NCBI RefSeq assembly: GCF_000013745.1
Contig: NC_007925.1
Span: forward strand, 1,922,001-1,986,000
Direction of reading: 5' to 3'
DNA: 64,000 nt
DNA from: Rhodopseudomonas_A palustris_F
GTDB taxonomy: Bacteria > Pseudomonadota > Alphaproteobacteria > Rhizobiales > Xanthobacteraceae
Shown: piece after piece, positions 17,352 to 26,213 of the stretch
Layout of the letters: each line of letters begins with the position of its first letter
Numbering within the stretch: the stretch's first letter is position 1
Program-made: the position numbers and the translations under genes
Notes under the pieces: generated by a model
Database searches by the model: none
Told to the model about the DNA's origin: nothing
Seen by the model: only the letters and a program-made list of their open reading frames with translations

Positions 17352-19625
17352 TCAATTCTTGCGCGGCGCAGCACCCGCGGGGTCGCTGCGCGTTGCTGAG
17401 GCGAAGCTGTCCGGGAACGCGACGGAGGTGGAGGACACCGGCTTGACCGGTTCGCCCGGCGGAAGCTTGTTGAGCGTCTTGCTGACCTCGTCAAACATCT
17501 TTTCGACCCGCACCAGGATATCGGCGCCGCGCCGGGTCAGGATCGGCGGCGGGCCTTGCCGGGTGTCGGGGGTCTTCGAGGCGAGGTTGGCGGCGGCGTT
17601 GGCGGCGGTCGGCGGCAGCTTGGTGCCGGCGCCGATGCCGGCAATTTCGCGGATCTCGACGCCCTGATGCGCCGCCAGCATGATGTCGTGCCAAGTCTGC
17701 GCCGGCAGCGAGCCGCCGGTCAGCCGGTTGGTCGGCGAGTAGTCGTCGTTGCCGTACCACACCGCGCAGCTGAAGTTGCCGGTGTAGCCGACGAACCAGG
17801 CGTCGCGATACGCATTGGTGGTGCCGGTCTTGCCGGCGGTCGGAATGCCGTCGAGCGCGGCGCGCCGCGCGGTGCCTTCACTGACGACGTGGCTCATCAT
17901 CCCCGCCATGTCGGCGGCGACCGAGGCGGGGATCGCCTGCAGCGGCTTCTTGCCGTCGCGGTCGAACCGCCACACCAGATCGCCGGCGCCGGTGCGGACT
18001 TCCAGCACCGCATGCGGCGTCACCGAGCGGCCTTTGTTGGGGAAGGTGGCGTAGGCCACCGCGTGCTCCAGCACGGTGACTTCGTCGGCGCCGATCGGCA
18101 GCGACGGCGTATCCGGCAGCGGCGCCTTGATGCCGAAGCGCCGCGCCACTTCGACGATCTTGGCGCGGCCGGCCTTGGCCGGGTTCGGCGACTTGCCGCC
18201 GAGCGCGATCGACAACTTCACCGGCACCACGTTGATCGAATGGGTGATCGCCTGGGTCAGCGTCACCGCGCCGGAATAAGAGTGGCCGTAGTTCTGCGGG
18301 CACCAATTGCCAATGCACACCGGGCCGTCGACCACGATCGAGGTCGGCTTGAAGCCGTTCAGCAGCGCGGTGGTGTAGACATAAGGCTTGAACGACGAAC
18401 CCGGCTGCCGATAGGCGTCGACGGCGCGGTTGAACTGGCTGGCGCCGTAATCGCGGCCGCCGACCATGGCGCGGATGCCGCCGTCGAGATCGGACACCAC
18501 GGTGGCGGCTTGCGTCGCGTGATAGTCGCGACCGAATTGCCGCAGCTGGTCTTCGATCGCGGCTTCGGCGGCGCGCTGCACGTTCATGTCGATCGCGGTG
18601 CGCACCACGAACACCCGCTCGACATAGGATTTCGGAAAGGTGTCGACCAGCTTGCGCATCTCGTCGAACGCCCAGTCGAGATACCAGTTCGGCGAATTCT
18701 CGTCGCGGCGATCGACCGCGGTGGCGGGGTTGCGCCGGGCGCCGAACACTTGGCCTTCGGTCATGAAGCCGGCCTCGACCATGTTGTCGAGCACCACGTT
18801 GGCGCGGGCGCGCGCCGCCGGCAGGTTGATGTGCGGGGCGTATTTAGTCGGCGCCTTGAACAGCCCGGCCAGCATCGCGGACTCCGCGAGATTGACGTCG
18901 CGCGCCGACTTGTTGAAGTAGAAATGCGCCGCGCCGTCGACGCCGAAAGTGCCGCCGCCCATATAGGCGCGGTCGAGATAGAGCTTGAGGATTTCGTTCT
19001 TGGTCAGCCGGGTCTCCAGCCAGATCGCCAGGAACGCCTCGTTGACCTTGCGCTCGATGGTGCGCTCGTTCGACAGGAACAGGTTCTTGGCGAGTTGCTG
19101 GGTGATCGAGGAGCCGCCCTGGCGCACGCCGCCGGCCTGCGCGTTGGTAACCAGCGCGCGCGCGGTGCCGGCGATGTCGATGCCGAAATGATCGTAGAAG
19201 CGGCGGTCTTCGGTGGCGAGCGTCGCCTTGATCAGATTGTCCGGGAAGTCTTCCAGCGGGATCGAGTCGTTGTGCTTGATGCCGCGATTGCCGATCGGAT
19301 TGCCGTAGCGATCGAGGAAGCTCACCGCCAGATCGGATTTCTTCAGCCAGTCGTCGTCGGCGGTCTCGCGGAACGCCGGCACTGCAAGCGCCAGCATCAG
19401 GATCAGTCCGCACAGCCCGATGGTGGCGGCCTCCGACAACGGCTCGATGAACACCCAGCGCTTCCAGCGGCCGACATGGAAGCGGTCCATGAAGGTGGAG
19501 AACCGCTCGTACAGTTCGCGCAACCCGACCAGCGAAGAAAACAGCGTGGAATCAATGCGCGCATCGAAATCCAGCAAGAAATGCCGGATCTTGGTCTTCC
19601 ACTGGGGTGGCACGATCTGACGCAC
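17352..19625 (-). CDS. Class A penicillin-binding protein (PBP1A family)
   Basis: 757 residues. A cytoplasmic N-terminus and one membrane helix (about 70-90) precede a GT51 transglycosylase domain (ATEDRRFYDHFGIDIAG with catalytic Glu; RQGGSSITQQLAKNLFL) and a transpeptidase domain. The SxxK serine lies in PGSSFKPY, the SxN motif in HSINVV and the KTG motif in AGKTGTT. It polymerises and cross-links peptidoglycan at the outer face of the inner membrane. GTG 19625 (VRQIVPPQWKTKIRHFL) matches the usual start; a TTG at 19730 adds 35 residues. Confidence 0.92.
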   Translation of the reverse strand: MRQIVPPQWKTKIRHFLLDFDARIDSTLFSSLVGLRELYERFSTFMDRFHVGRWKRWVFIEPLSEAATIGLCGLILMLALAVPAFRETADDDWLKKSDLAVSFLDRYGNPIGNRGIKHNDSIPLEDFPDNLIKATLATEDRRFYDHFGIDIAGTARALVTNAQAGGVRQGGSSITQQLAKNLFLSNERTIERKVNEAFLAIWLETRLTKNEILKLYLDRAYMGGGTFGVDGAAHFYFNKSARDVNLAESAMLAGLFKAPTKYAPHINLPAARARANVVLDNMVEAGFMTEGQVFGARRNPATAVDRRDENSPNWYLDWAFDEMRKLVDTFPKSYVERVFVVRTAIDMNVQRAAEAAIEDQLRQFGRDYHATQAATVVSDLDGGIRAMVGGRDYGASQFNRAVDAYRQPGSSFKPYVYTTALLNGFKPTSIVVDGPVCIGNWCPQNYGHSYSGAVTLTQAITHSINVVPVKLSIALGGKSPNPAKAGRAKIVEVARRFGIKAPLPDTPSLPIGADEVTVLEHAVAYATFPNKGRSVTPHAVLEVRTGAGDLVWRFDRDGKKPLQAIPASVAADMAGMMSHVVSEGTARRAALDGIPTAGKTGTTNAYRDAWFVGYTGNFSCAVWYGNDDYSPTNRLTGGSLPAQTWHDIMLAAHQGVEIREIAGIGAGTKLPPTAANAAANLASKTPDTRQGPPPILTRRGADILVRVEKMFDEVSKTLNKLPPGEPVKPVSSTSVAFPDSFASATRSDPAGAAPRKN

Positions 19626-19739
19626 CGGGAACCTAACTTGCAGCGTTTGAGGCGCGAAACGGCGCCGGCAAGACGTCTTGCTGGAATGTTGCGGCAAACC
19701 CAAGGCCGATGTGGTGGCCCGGGGACTCAACGACCTTTG

Positions 19740-19893
19740 TAACGGACCGCCTAGGTCTGACCAAGAGGGACACTCGGCTCAGCCGGCTAAACTCGCAACA
19801 GGCACTCCGGTACCGTGATATTATTTAAAATAGGATATTTTCAAAAATGAACTTATTCGGCATTGAATAAATGCAATGTTGCCTTGTGCGTCG
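19740..19893. other. AT-rich intergenic segment before the microsatellite
   Basis: Positions 19818-19880 are strikingly AT-rich for this genome (TATTATTTAAAATAGGATAT and neighbours). This marks the border of an accessory region and could hold a promoter for the downstream ATPase genes. No clear -35/-10 pair was fixed. Confidence 0.4.
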
Positions 19894-19985
19894 GGTCGAT
19901 CGGTCGGTCGGTCAGTCGGTCGATCGGTCGGTCGATCGGTCGGTCAGTCGGTCAGTCAGTCGGTCAGTCGGTCAGTCGGTCGGTC
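19894..19985 (+). repeat. Tetranucleotide microsatellite, 23 units of (G/A)(G/A)TC
   Basis: Twenty-three uninterrupted 4-base units (GGTC, with interspersed AGTC and GATC) fill 92 bases. A G-rich run and three ACTC units (20001-20012) follow. Slipped-strand tracts of this kind can switch genes on and off. I tested the reading frames: the frame of the ATPase at 20052 has TAG at 20034-20036, so repeat-length change would not fuse an upstream start to it. An effect on promoter spacing or on the leader RNA remains possible. Confidence 0.9.
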
Positions 19986-20051
19986 GGGGGCGGGGGCAGT
20001 CACTCACTCACTCAGTTGGGCGGGCGGGCATGGTAGAAGGAAGAGGGGGGG

Positions 20052-20450
20052 ATGGCGCATCGTGAATCGGAGACCCAAGAACTTCTGCGGCTGTTGGAGG
20101 CTGGCCACAGCGCCCAAATGCTGGCGCCGCGTCGCGTCGGCAAGACCTGGTTGATGCACGACGTGGAAAGGCGGCTGACCGCGCAAGGTTGGCTGACGAT
20201 CTTTTGCGATGTCGAGGGCATGAGCGCCGAAGACAAATTTCTTCGCGACCTCCGCAAGAAGATCGAAGAGGCCGGAACACTTGCGCAACGCGCCAAGGGG
20301 CAGCTTGCACACTGCCTGCGGCAACTAATCGCCGGAGATTTCGACGGCTATCCCATCAAGGCAACGCCGGGTTTTCTTGATCACTTGTGCAAGTTGCGGT
20401 TTCGCTCAGGTCTGTTACGCCGCTACTGGCAGAAGTACATCTGCTCATGA
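20052..20450 (+). CDS. Internally deleted AAA ATPase remnant
   Basis: 132 residues. The first part has a clear P-loop (LAPRRVGKTWLMHDVERRL) and the start of an AAA ATPase fold. After about residue 100 the sequence jumps to DHLCKLRFRSGLLRRYWQKY, which looks like the far C-terminal winged-helix end of such ATPases. The centre with Walker B and sensor residues is missing, so an in-frame internal deletion is likely and ATPase activity is doubtful. Its stop overlaps the next gene start (ATGA). The ribosome-binding region is a run of G immediately before the ATG. Confidence 0.65.
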   Translation: MAHRESETQELLRLLEAGHSAQMLAPRRVGKTWLMHDVERRLTAQGWLTIFCDVEGMSAEDKFLRDLRKKIEEAGTLAQRAKGQLAHCLRQLIAGDFDGYPIKATPGFLDHLCKLRFRSGLLRRYWQKYICS

Positions 20451-22192
20451 CGACGCTCGGCATGGCGATCTACGATCCGCGCCGTCTCGACGACGAGACG
20501 TTCCTGGCCGGCTTCGTCGCGCGCGGCGATTTCGTCGCGTTCCTGCTCGACAAGCTGCGCGATATGCCGGAGCTGGCCGAGCATCACATCATCGTCGGAC
20601 CGCGCGGCATGGGCAAGACCAGCCTACTGCGGCGTTTGGCGATCGGCATTTCCAGCGAGCCCGCGCTGCGGCAGCGCTTCATCCCGCTGACGTTTCGCGA
20701 GGAGCAATACAATGTCCGCTCGCTGGATGCGTTCTGGCGCAATTGCGCGGAGTCGCTCGCCGAATGGTGCGAGAGCGAAGCCAAGGCGGATGTCGCGGCC
20801 GAGATCGATCGCAGCCTGCTGACGCCGCAGTGGCGCGACTCGAACTCCGCCATGGAGGCGTTCCTGGCGCTGTCGAAGCGGCTCGGCGGCCGGCCGGTGC
20901 TGTTCGTGGATAATCTCGATCTGATCCTCGATGCTTTGTCGGCCGAACAGAACTGGGAGTTGCGGCGGATTCTGCAAGCGCCCGGCGGCCCGGTGCTGTT
21001 CGGCGCGGCCACGCAGCTGCTGCGCCAGTCGGGCGAGCGGGATGCCGCGTTCTACGAATTCTTTCATCCGCACATGCTGGATCCGCTCTCGGAAGCCGAA
21101 CTGCTGCAGTGCATGAACCGGCTGGCCCAAGCCCGCGGCGAAGCCGGCAAGGCGGTCAGCGAAATTCTTGCGCGGGAGCCCGAACGAATCCGCACGCTGC
21201 ACACGTTGACCGGGGGCAACCCGCGGGTGCTGACTCTGGTCTATCAATTGCTCGAGCGCAGCGAAAGCGACACGGTGTTTTCCGATCTCGAAGTGCTGCT
21301 CGATCAATTGACGCCGTTCTACAAGGCGCGCGTCGAGGAGTATCAGACCGATCTGCAACGCGCGGTGATCGACGCCATCGCGCTGCACTGGCACCCGATC
21401 ACCTCGCACGATCTCAGCCTGGCGACCGCGGTCGACGTTACGACCATTTCGCCGCAGCTCAACAGGCTGAAGCGCGACGGCCTGGTCGAAGAGGTGGAGA
21501 CGTCGGGCGCGCGCGCCGGCTATCAGCTGGTCGAGCGGTTCTTCAACATCTGGTACCTGATGCGCCACGGCACGAGGCGCACGCGGCAGAAGATCTATTG
21601 GCTGACGGCGTTCCTGAGCAGCTTCTGCGCGGCGGCCGAACTCGCGAAAATGAAATCGCAGGCGATGTCCGAGGGCCGCGCAAATTGGCATCCGCTGTAT
21701 CTGGAAGCGCTCGAGGCGGTGGGCGAGGGCCGGATGGCGGAACTCGCGCCGCTCCGTGCTGCGCTTGGCGAACTCCCTCCGGTCGGACGGGAACTGCTGG
21801 ACGCCGCCGTTGAAATCTCCAGCGACAATTTCGGCGCCGCCATGCTACATCTTCAAGAAGCGCTCGCCGGCGATCAAGACCAGCTCCGGTCGACGTTTTT
21901 CGAGGATCTTCTGCGCCTTCTGCGCATTGCCGAAGCCCGCGGCTATGGCGAAAAGCTGATCGGCTGGTTCGTCGAGTCCGGTCAGGCGGAACGCCAGGCG
22001 CCGCTCTATGCGGCTTTTGTCGGCTATGTGCGCGGCCAGCAGTTTCTGCTGGACTTCAGCCCGGAGATTCGTAAACCGGCCGAGCCGATCTTGCGCTGGC
22101 TGAGCAGCCGCCGGAACAGCCAGCCGGTGCAGAACCCGCCCAAACCCAAACGTCGTCGTGGGCGCCCACCTCGGAAACATTCAACGGCATGA
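20447..22192 (+). CDS. STAND-like P-loop ATPase with C-terminal AT-hook
   Basis: 581 residues. Walker A is GPRGMGKTS at 51-59 and Walker B VLFVDN at 151-156. A TGGNPR motif and a winged-helix region (about 320-390, with TTISPQLNRLKRDGLVEEV) follow, as in STAND/AAA-type sensor ATPases. The helical C-terminal half (about 390-560) may be a repeat-type sensor. The protein ends with KRRRGRPPRK, an AT-hook-like DNA-binding tail. Its ATG overlaps the truncated ATPase and its stop overlaps ycgN, so the three are translationally linked. Function is unknown; a signalling or immune sensor role is inferred. Confidence 0.75.
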   Translation: MTTLGMAIYDPRRLDDETFLAGFVARGDFVAFLLDKLRDMPELAEHHIIVGPRGMGKTSLLRRLAIGISSEPALRQRFIPLTFREEQYNVRSLDAFWRNCAESLAEWCESEAKADVAAEIDRSLLTPQWRDSNSAMEAFLALSKRLGGRPVLFVDNLDLILDALSAEQNWELRRILQAPGGPVLFGAATQLLRQSGERDAAFYEFFHPHMLDPLSEAELLQCMNRLAQARGEAGKAVSEILAREPERIRTLHTLTGGNPRVLTLVYQLLERSESDTVFSDLEVLLDQLTPFYKARVEEYQTDLQRAVIDAIALHWHPITSHDLSLATAVDVTTISPQLNRLKRDGLVEEVETSGARAGYQLVERFFNIWYLMRHGTRRTRQKIYWLTAFLSSFCAAAELAKMKSQAMSEGRANWHPLYLEALEAVGEGRMAELAPLRAALGELPPVGRELLDAAVEISSDNFGAAMLHLQEALAGDQDQLRSTFFEDLLRLLRIAEARGYGEKLIGWFVESGQAERQAPLYAAFVGYVRGQQFLLDFSPEIRKPAEPILRWLSSRRNSQPVQNPPKPKRRRGRPPRKHSTA

Positions 22193-22701
22193 CCGCACCC
22201 GCCAAAAAGCCCTCCGCGCAGGAGGGATTGTTCTGGAAAACCAAGACATTGGAACAGATGTCGGGGCCCGAATGGGAGAGCCTGTGCGACGGCTGCGCGC
22301 GCTGCTGCCTGGAAAAGCTCGAGGACGAGGACTCCGGCAAGATCTATTTCACCCATGTGTCGTGCCGGCTGCTCGACGCCGGGCTGTGCGGCTGCAAGGA
22401 TTATGCGAACCGCTCCGACCAGGTGCCGGACTGCGTGCGGCTCGACCCGGCCAATGTCCGCACCCTGAACTGGCTGCCGCCGAGCTGCGCCTACAAGCTG
22501 GTGGCCGAAGGCCGCGATCTGTATTGGTGGCACCCGCTGATTTCCGGCGATCCCAACACCGTGCATGAGGCGGGCGTCTCGGTGCGCGGCCGGGTGCAGG
22601 GCACCGAACTCGACGTCAACGACGAGCACCTCGAACAGCACATCGTGCAGTGGCCGGGGCTGCTGCCGAAGCGTGCCCGGCTGAAGAAGCGGCCGGCGTA
22701 G
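22189..22701 (+). CDS. YcgN family cysteine cluster protein
   Basis: 170 residues. The Cys-rich pattern (CDGCARCC, CRLLDAGLCGC, then Cys in SDQVPDC) is that of COG2983/YcgN proteins, which may bind a metal or iron-sulfur group. Other typical segments are LNWLPPSCAYKLVAEG and WWHPLISGDP. It is a widespread housekeeping protein of unknown biochemical role. The ATG overlaps the ATPase stop, a surprising coupling for such a gene. Confidence 0.9.
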   Translation: MTAPAKKPSAQEGLFWKTKTLEQMSGPEWESLCDGCARCCLEKLEDEDSGKIYFTHVSCRLLDAGLCGCKDYANRSDQVPDCVRLDPANVRTLNWLPPSCAYKLVAEGRDLYWWHPLISGDPNTVHEAGVSVRGRVQGTELDVNDEHLEQHIVQWPGLLPKRARLKKRPA

Positions 22702-22877
22702 CGGCTGGTAGCAGGCTGCCTGCCGCCGCGTAGCACGAAACCGTGGACGGAAATCGCTCCGAACTATCATCGTTGGTGTATCCGCTTCCCTTTGCAAGCA
22801 TCACGCGCTAGTCTGCCCGTCGTCAGTTCTTAGCAACGCGCCCGCGATCGCACGGGCGCTGCACCGAGGGCCGTCGC

Positions 22878-24038
22878 ATGAGCGACATTCCTGTCCGACT
22901 GATTCCCGGCGATTCCGAATCCGAGCAGCCCGAAAACGCGCCGGCCTTGTGCCTGTCCGGCGGCGGCTATCGCGCCATGGTGTTTCACATCGGCGCGCTG
23001 TGGCGGCTGTATGAGAGCGGCTGGCTCAGCAAGCTTAAGCGGATCTCCAGCGTCTCCGGCGGTTCGATCACCGCCGGCTTCCTCGGGCTGCAATGGTCGC
23101 AGCTCAGCTTTGCCCCCGGCACCGTGCAAAGCGAGTTCGTGCCCAAAGTGGTGACGCCGCTGCGGGCGCTGGCATCCACCACCATCGACATCCCGGCGGT
23201 GATCCTCGGCCTGCTGCTGCCCGGCGGCGTCGCCGGCCGGATCGCCAAGGCCTACGATTCGGCGCTGTTCAACGGCAAGACGCTGCAGGATCTGCCGGAC
23301 GCGCCGCGCTTCGTCATCAACGCCACCAACATGCAGTCCACCGTGCTGTGGCGGTTTTCCAAGCCGTATATGTGGGACTACCGGGTCGGCGAAGTGAAAT
23401 CGCCGACGCTGGCGTTGGCGCAGGCGGTGGCGGCCTCCTCGGCGTTTCCGCCGGTGTTGTCGCCGGCGCGGCTGTCGCTCAGCAACGCCGATTTCGTGCC
23501 GAAAACCGGCGACGACCTGCAGCGGCCGCCATTCACCACCGACGTCATCCTCACCGACGGCGGGGTCTACGACAATCTCGGGCTGGAAACCGCCTGGAAG
23601 CGCTACAAGACCATCCTGGTCTCCGACGCCGGCGGCAAGACCGCCGCGGAGGAATCGCCGCCGACCGATTGGCTGCGGCAGGCCTATCGGGTGCTCAACC
23701 TGATCAACAGCCAGGTCCGCGCGCTGCGGGTCCGCCAGCTGATCGATTCCTATCAGCGCGGCGCCGACAATCCGGACGATCCGACCGGGCGCAACGGCAC
23801 CTATTGGGGGATTCGCGCCGACATCGCCGAGTATCATCTGCACGACGCGCTGGATTGCCCGCTGCCGCGCACCACCGAACTGGCCAACATCGCGACCCGG
23901 CTGGCCCGGCTCGACGATCTGACCCAGCAACGGCTGATCAATTGGGGTTATGCGATCGCCGACGCGGCGTTGCGCAAATATGTCGATCCAGACCTGCAGC
24001 CCAAGCCGGCGTTTCCCTATCCGAAGGCAGGGGTCTGA
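22878..24038 (+). CDS. Patatin-like phospholipase
   Basis: 386 residues. The glycine-rich oxyanion segment CLSGGGYRAMVFHIGAL starts at about residue 25, the nucleophile Ser60 lies in SVSGGS, and the catalytic Asp227 in DGG (ILTDGGVYDNLGLE). These are the Ser-Asp dyad residues of patatins, which cleave acyl chains from phospholipids. Hydrophobic segments around 100-120 could touch membranes. It has no signal peptide, so it acts from the cytoplasm. It is the first gene of a same-strand trio with the S8 protease and MBL hydrolase; patatins serve as membrane-destroying effectors in some immune systems. Confidence 0.88.
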   Translation: MSDIPVRLIPGDSESEQPENAPALCLSGGGYRAMVFHIGALWRLYESGWLSKLKRISSVSGGSITAGFLGLQWSQLSFAPGTVQSEFVPKVVTPLRALASTTIDIPAVILGLLLPGGVAGRIAKAYDSALFNGKTLQDLPDAPRFVINATNMQSTVLWRFSKPYMWDYRVGEVKSPTLALAQAVAASSAFPPVLSPARLSLSNADFVPKTGDDLQRPPFTTDVILTDGGVYDNLGLETAWKRYKTILVSDAGGKTAAEESPPTDWLRQAYRVLNLINSQVRALRVRQLIDSYQRGADNPDDPTGRNGTYWGIRADIAEYHLHDALDCPLPRTTELANIATRLARLDDLTQQRLINWGYAIADAALRKYVDPDLQPKPAFPYPKAGV

Positions 24039-24141
24039 TCGCCGCGGCAGGACCGCCGCTGATTGTGTTGCCGACCGCGCCTGTTGCCATGTGGGTGATC
24101 TCGTCTGACTGCCGTCGCCGCGCTGCACGATGGAGCTGCCA

Positions 24142-26202
24142 ATGGCGAAGAAGAGTGCCGGACGCAAGAGCCAAAGCCCGCGGCCGCCGCGACGCCGGCG
24201 ACCCGCCGCCGCGACCGACGATGCAACAGTGCAGCCCTCCGCCTCGGGGGCAGAAGCCGCCGCAACGCCCACGCCGCGGCAGTTCTCGATTCCGCCGGAA
24301 TTGGTCGAGACCATCCTGCTCGGTCCCGCCGACGACCGCCGCGTGCTGCAGGATTCGCCGCTGCTCGGCGACGTCTGGGCGGCCTATGCGGCCGATCCCG
24401 GACGGCCGCAGGATCTACTGATCACCCCGCACAAGGATGCCACCGCCGCCGACGTCGCGTTGCGGGTCTCGAAGGCGGTGAAGGACATCCATCCGAAGGC
24501 GCGGCCGAAGATCGCCTATCTGCAGGGCCTGGTCGCCGCCAAGCTGACCTTCGAGGAGGTGTTGCGGGTGGTGGTGCCGCTGACGCAATGGTGGTTTCAG
24601 CCGCAGGTGCAGGGCCGGATCGGCGGCACCGCGCCCGAGGTGCTCACGCAACTGCTCGACCTCGACGCCGGCAAACCGCGCGGCGATGCGGCGGCCCTGA
24701 CCATCACTTCGCTCGACCGCTACATCGCGCTCGCTGGACTGATCTATTGGACCGAGCGGCAGCCGCGGCCGCAGGATTTCGACGACCCGGCGACGCCGCT
24801 GGACAAACGGCCGAAGCTGGAGATCGCGCAGGCGTTGCGTCTCTATAAAAATCATATCCCCGAGATCATCAGCGGCATGGTCGAACTCTACGAAACGGTG
24901 CAGGCCGCAAGCCAGGCGACCGCGGCGAAAGCGCCCAGCGACCCGGAGGATGATCCCGACAGCAATCCGGGTCTGATCTTTCAGGTCTCGCTCAATCGCA
25001 AGGCGGAGTTGGCGCTGGATCGCTCGGTTCCGTCGGTCAAGGCCGATGCGGTGCACGCGTTGTTTCGGGTGAAGTGCAAGTCGATCATCTGGGCGGTGCT
25101 GGATTCCGGGATCGATGGTACCCACCCGGCGTTCCAGGTGGCGCTGAACAAACCGAAACCCGGCGAGCCGCCGATCCCGTCATCGCGGGTGCGCAAGACC
25201 TTCGACTTCAGCAAGATCCGCGAGATCGTCAGCAACGACATCGACGATCTCGACGATGTCGAATGCCAGGAGCTTGCCGCGGCGACCGGACGGCCGAAAG
25301 CTGAGGTGGTCAAATATCTGAAGAAGGTGGCAACCGACGCCGGCGCCGGCAAGCCGATCGACTGGGGCATCGTCGAGAAGCTGATCACGCTGAAGCAGCC
25401 TGCGCCGCCGCCGGCCAGTTCGCACGGCACCCACGTTGCCGGCATTCTCGGCGCCGACAAGACCGGCGGCGAACTGCCGGAGGGCGGCGGCCTCGCCGAC
25501 GGCATGTGCCCGGATATCCGGCTGTATGATTTCCGCGTGCTCGGCAAGAGTTTGGAAGACACCGAATTCGCCATCATCGCGGCGCTGCAATACATCCGCT
25601 ACGTCAACGAGCGGCACAACTACATCATCATCCACGGCGCCAATCTCAGCCTGTCGATCCCGCACAACGTCCGCAACTACGCCTGCGGGCGCACCCCGGT
25701 GTGCAACGAATGCGAACGGCTGGTCGACAGCGGCGTGGTGGTGGTCGCCGCCGCCGGCAACCGCGGCTTCCAGAAATTCGAAACCAACGAGGGCATCTTC
25801 GAGAATTACGCGGCGTTCAGCATCACCGATCCCGGCAATGGCGACGGCGTCATCACCGTCGGCTCGACCCACGGCAACTGGCCGCAGACCTACGGCGTCA
25901 GCTTCTTCTCCAGCCGCGGGCCGACCGGCGACGGCCGGCTGAAGCCGGATCTGGTGGCCCCCGGCGAGCGGGTGCAGTCCACGGTGCTCGACCACGGCTG
26001 GGGCGCCGAATCCGGCACCAGCATGGCGGCGCCGCACGTCTCCGGCGCCGCGGCGATGTTGCTGGCGCGCTACGAGGAATTGATCGGACAACCGCGCCGG
26101 GTCAAGCGCATCCTGTGCGACAGCGCCACCGATCTCGGGCGGGAAAAGACCTTTCAGGGCCACGGCATGCTCGACGTGCTGCGGGCCTTTCAATCGATTT
26201 GA
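24142..26202 (+). CDS. Subtilisin-like (S8) serine protease with N-terminal extension
   Basis: 686 residues from ATG 24142 (GGAG six bases before). About 300 residues of basic, then helical, extension precede the protease. The catalytic triad is complete: Asp321 (WAVLDSGIDGTHP), His428 (SSHGTHVAGI), Ser627 (GTSMAAPHVSG), with oxyanion Asn540 (AAAGN). There is an insertion of about 100 residues between Asp and His and a Cys pair (CGRTPVCNEC). No signal peptide is visible, so the enzyme is probably cytoplasmic, unusual for subtilases but expected for a regulated immune or signalling protease. It ends 11 bases before the MBL gene. Confidence 0.9.
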   Translation: MAKKSAGRKSQSPRPPRRRRPAAATDDATVQPSASGAEAAATPTPRQFSIPPELVETILLGPADDRRVLQDSPLLGDVWAAYAADPGRPQDLLITPHKDATAADVALRVSKAVKDIHPKARPKIAYLQGLVAAKLTFEEVLRVVVPLTQWWFQPQVQGRIGGTAPEVLTQLLDLDAGKPRGDAAALTITSLDRYIALAGLIYWTERQPRPQDFDDPATPLDKRPKLEIAQALRLYKNHIPEIISGMVELYETVQAASQATAAKAPSDPEDDPDSNPGLIFQVSLNRKAELALDRSVPSVKADAVHALFRVKCKSIIWAVLDSGIDGTHPAFQVALNKPKPGEPPIPSSRVRKTFDFSKIREIVSNDIDDLDDVECQELAAATGRPKAEVVKYLKKVATDAGAGKPIDWGIVEKLITLKQPAPPPASSHGTHVAGILGADKTGGELPEGGGLADGMCPDIRLYDFRVLGKSLEDTEFAIIAALQYIRYVNERHNYIIIHGANLSLSIPHNVRNYACGRTPVCNECERLVDSGVVVVAAAGNRGFQKFETNEGIFENYAAFSITDPGNGDGVITVGSTHGNWPQTYGVSFFSSRGPTGDGRLKPDLVAPGERVQSTVLDHGWGAESGTSMAAPHVSGAAAMLLARYEELIGQPRRVKRILCDSATDLGREKTFQGHGMLDVLRAFQSI

Positions 26203-26213
26203 GGGAGGGAGCG

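Noticed and set aside
19876..20052. Phase-variable translational fusion of an upstream start with the ATPase through unit gain or loss
   Set aside because: The ATPase frame contains TAG at 20034-20036 between the repeat and its ATG, so no such fusion is possible.
19871..20065. Ser/Val/Arg repeat peptide encoded across the microsatellite
   Set aside because: The frame is open only because the 4-base unit lacks stops; no ribosome-binding site or domain was seen.
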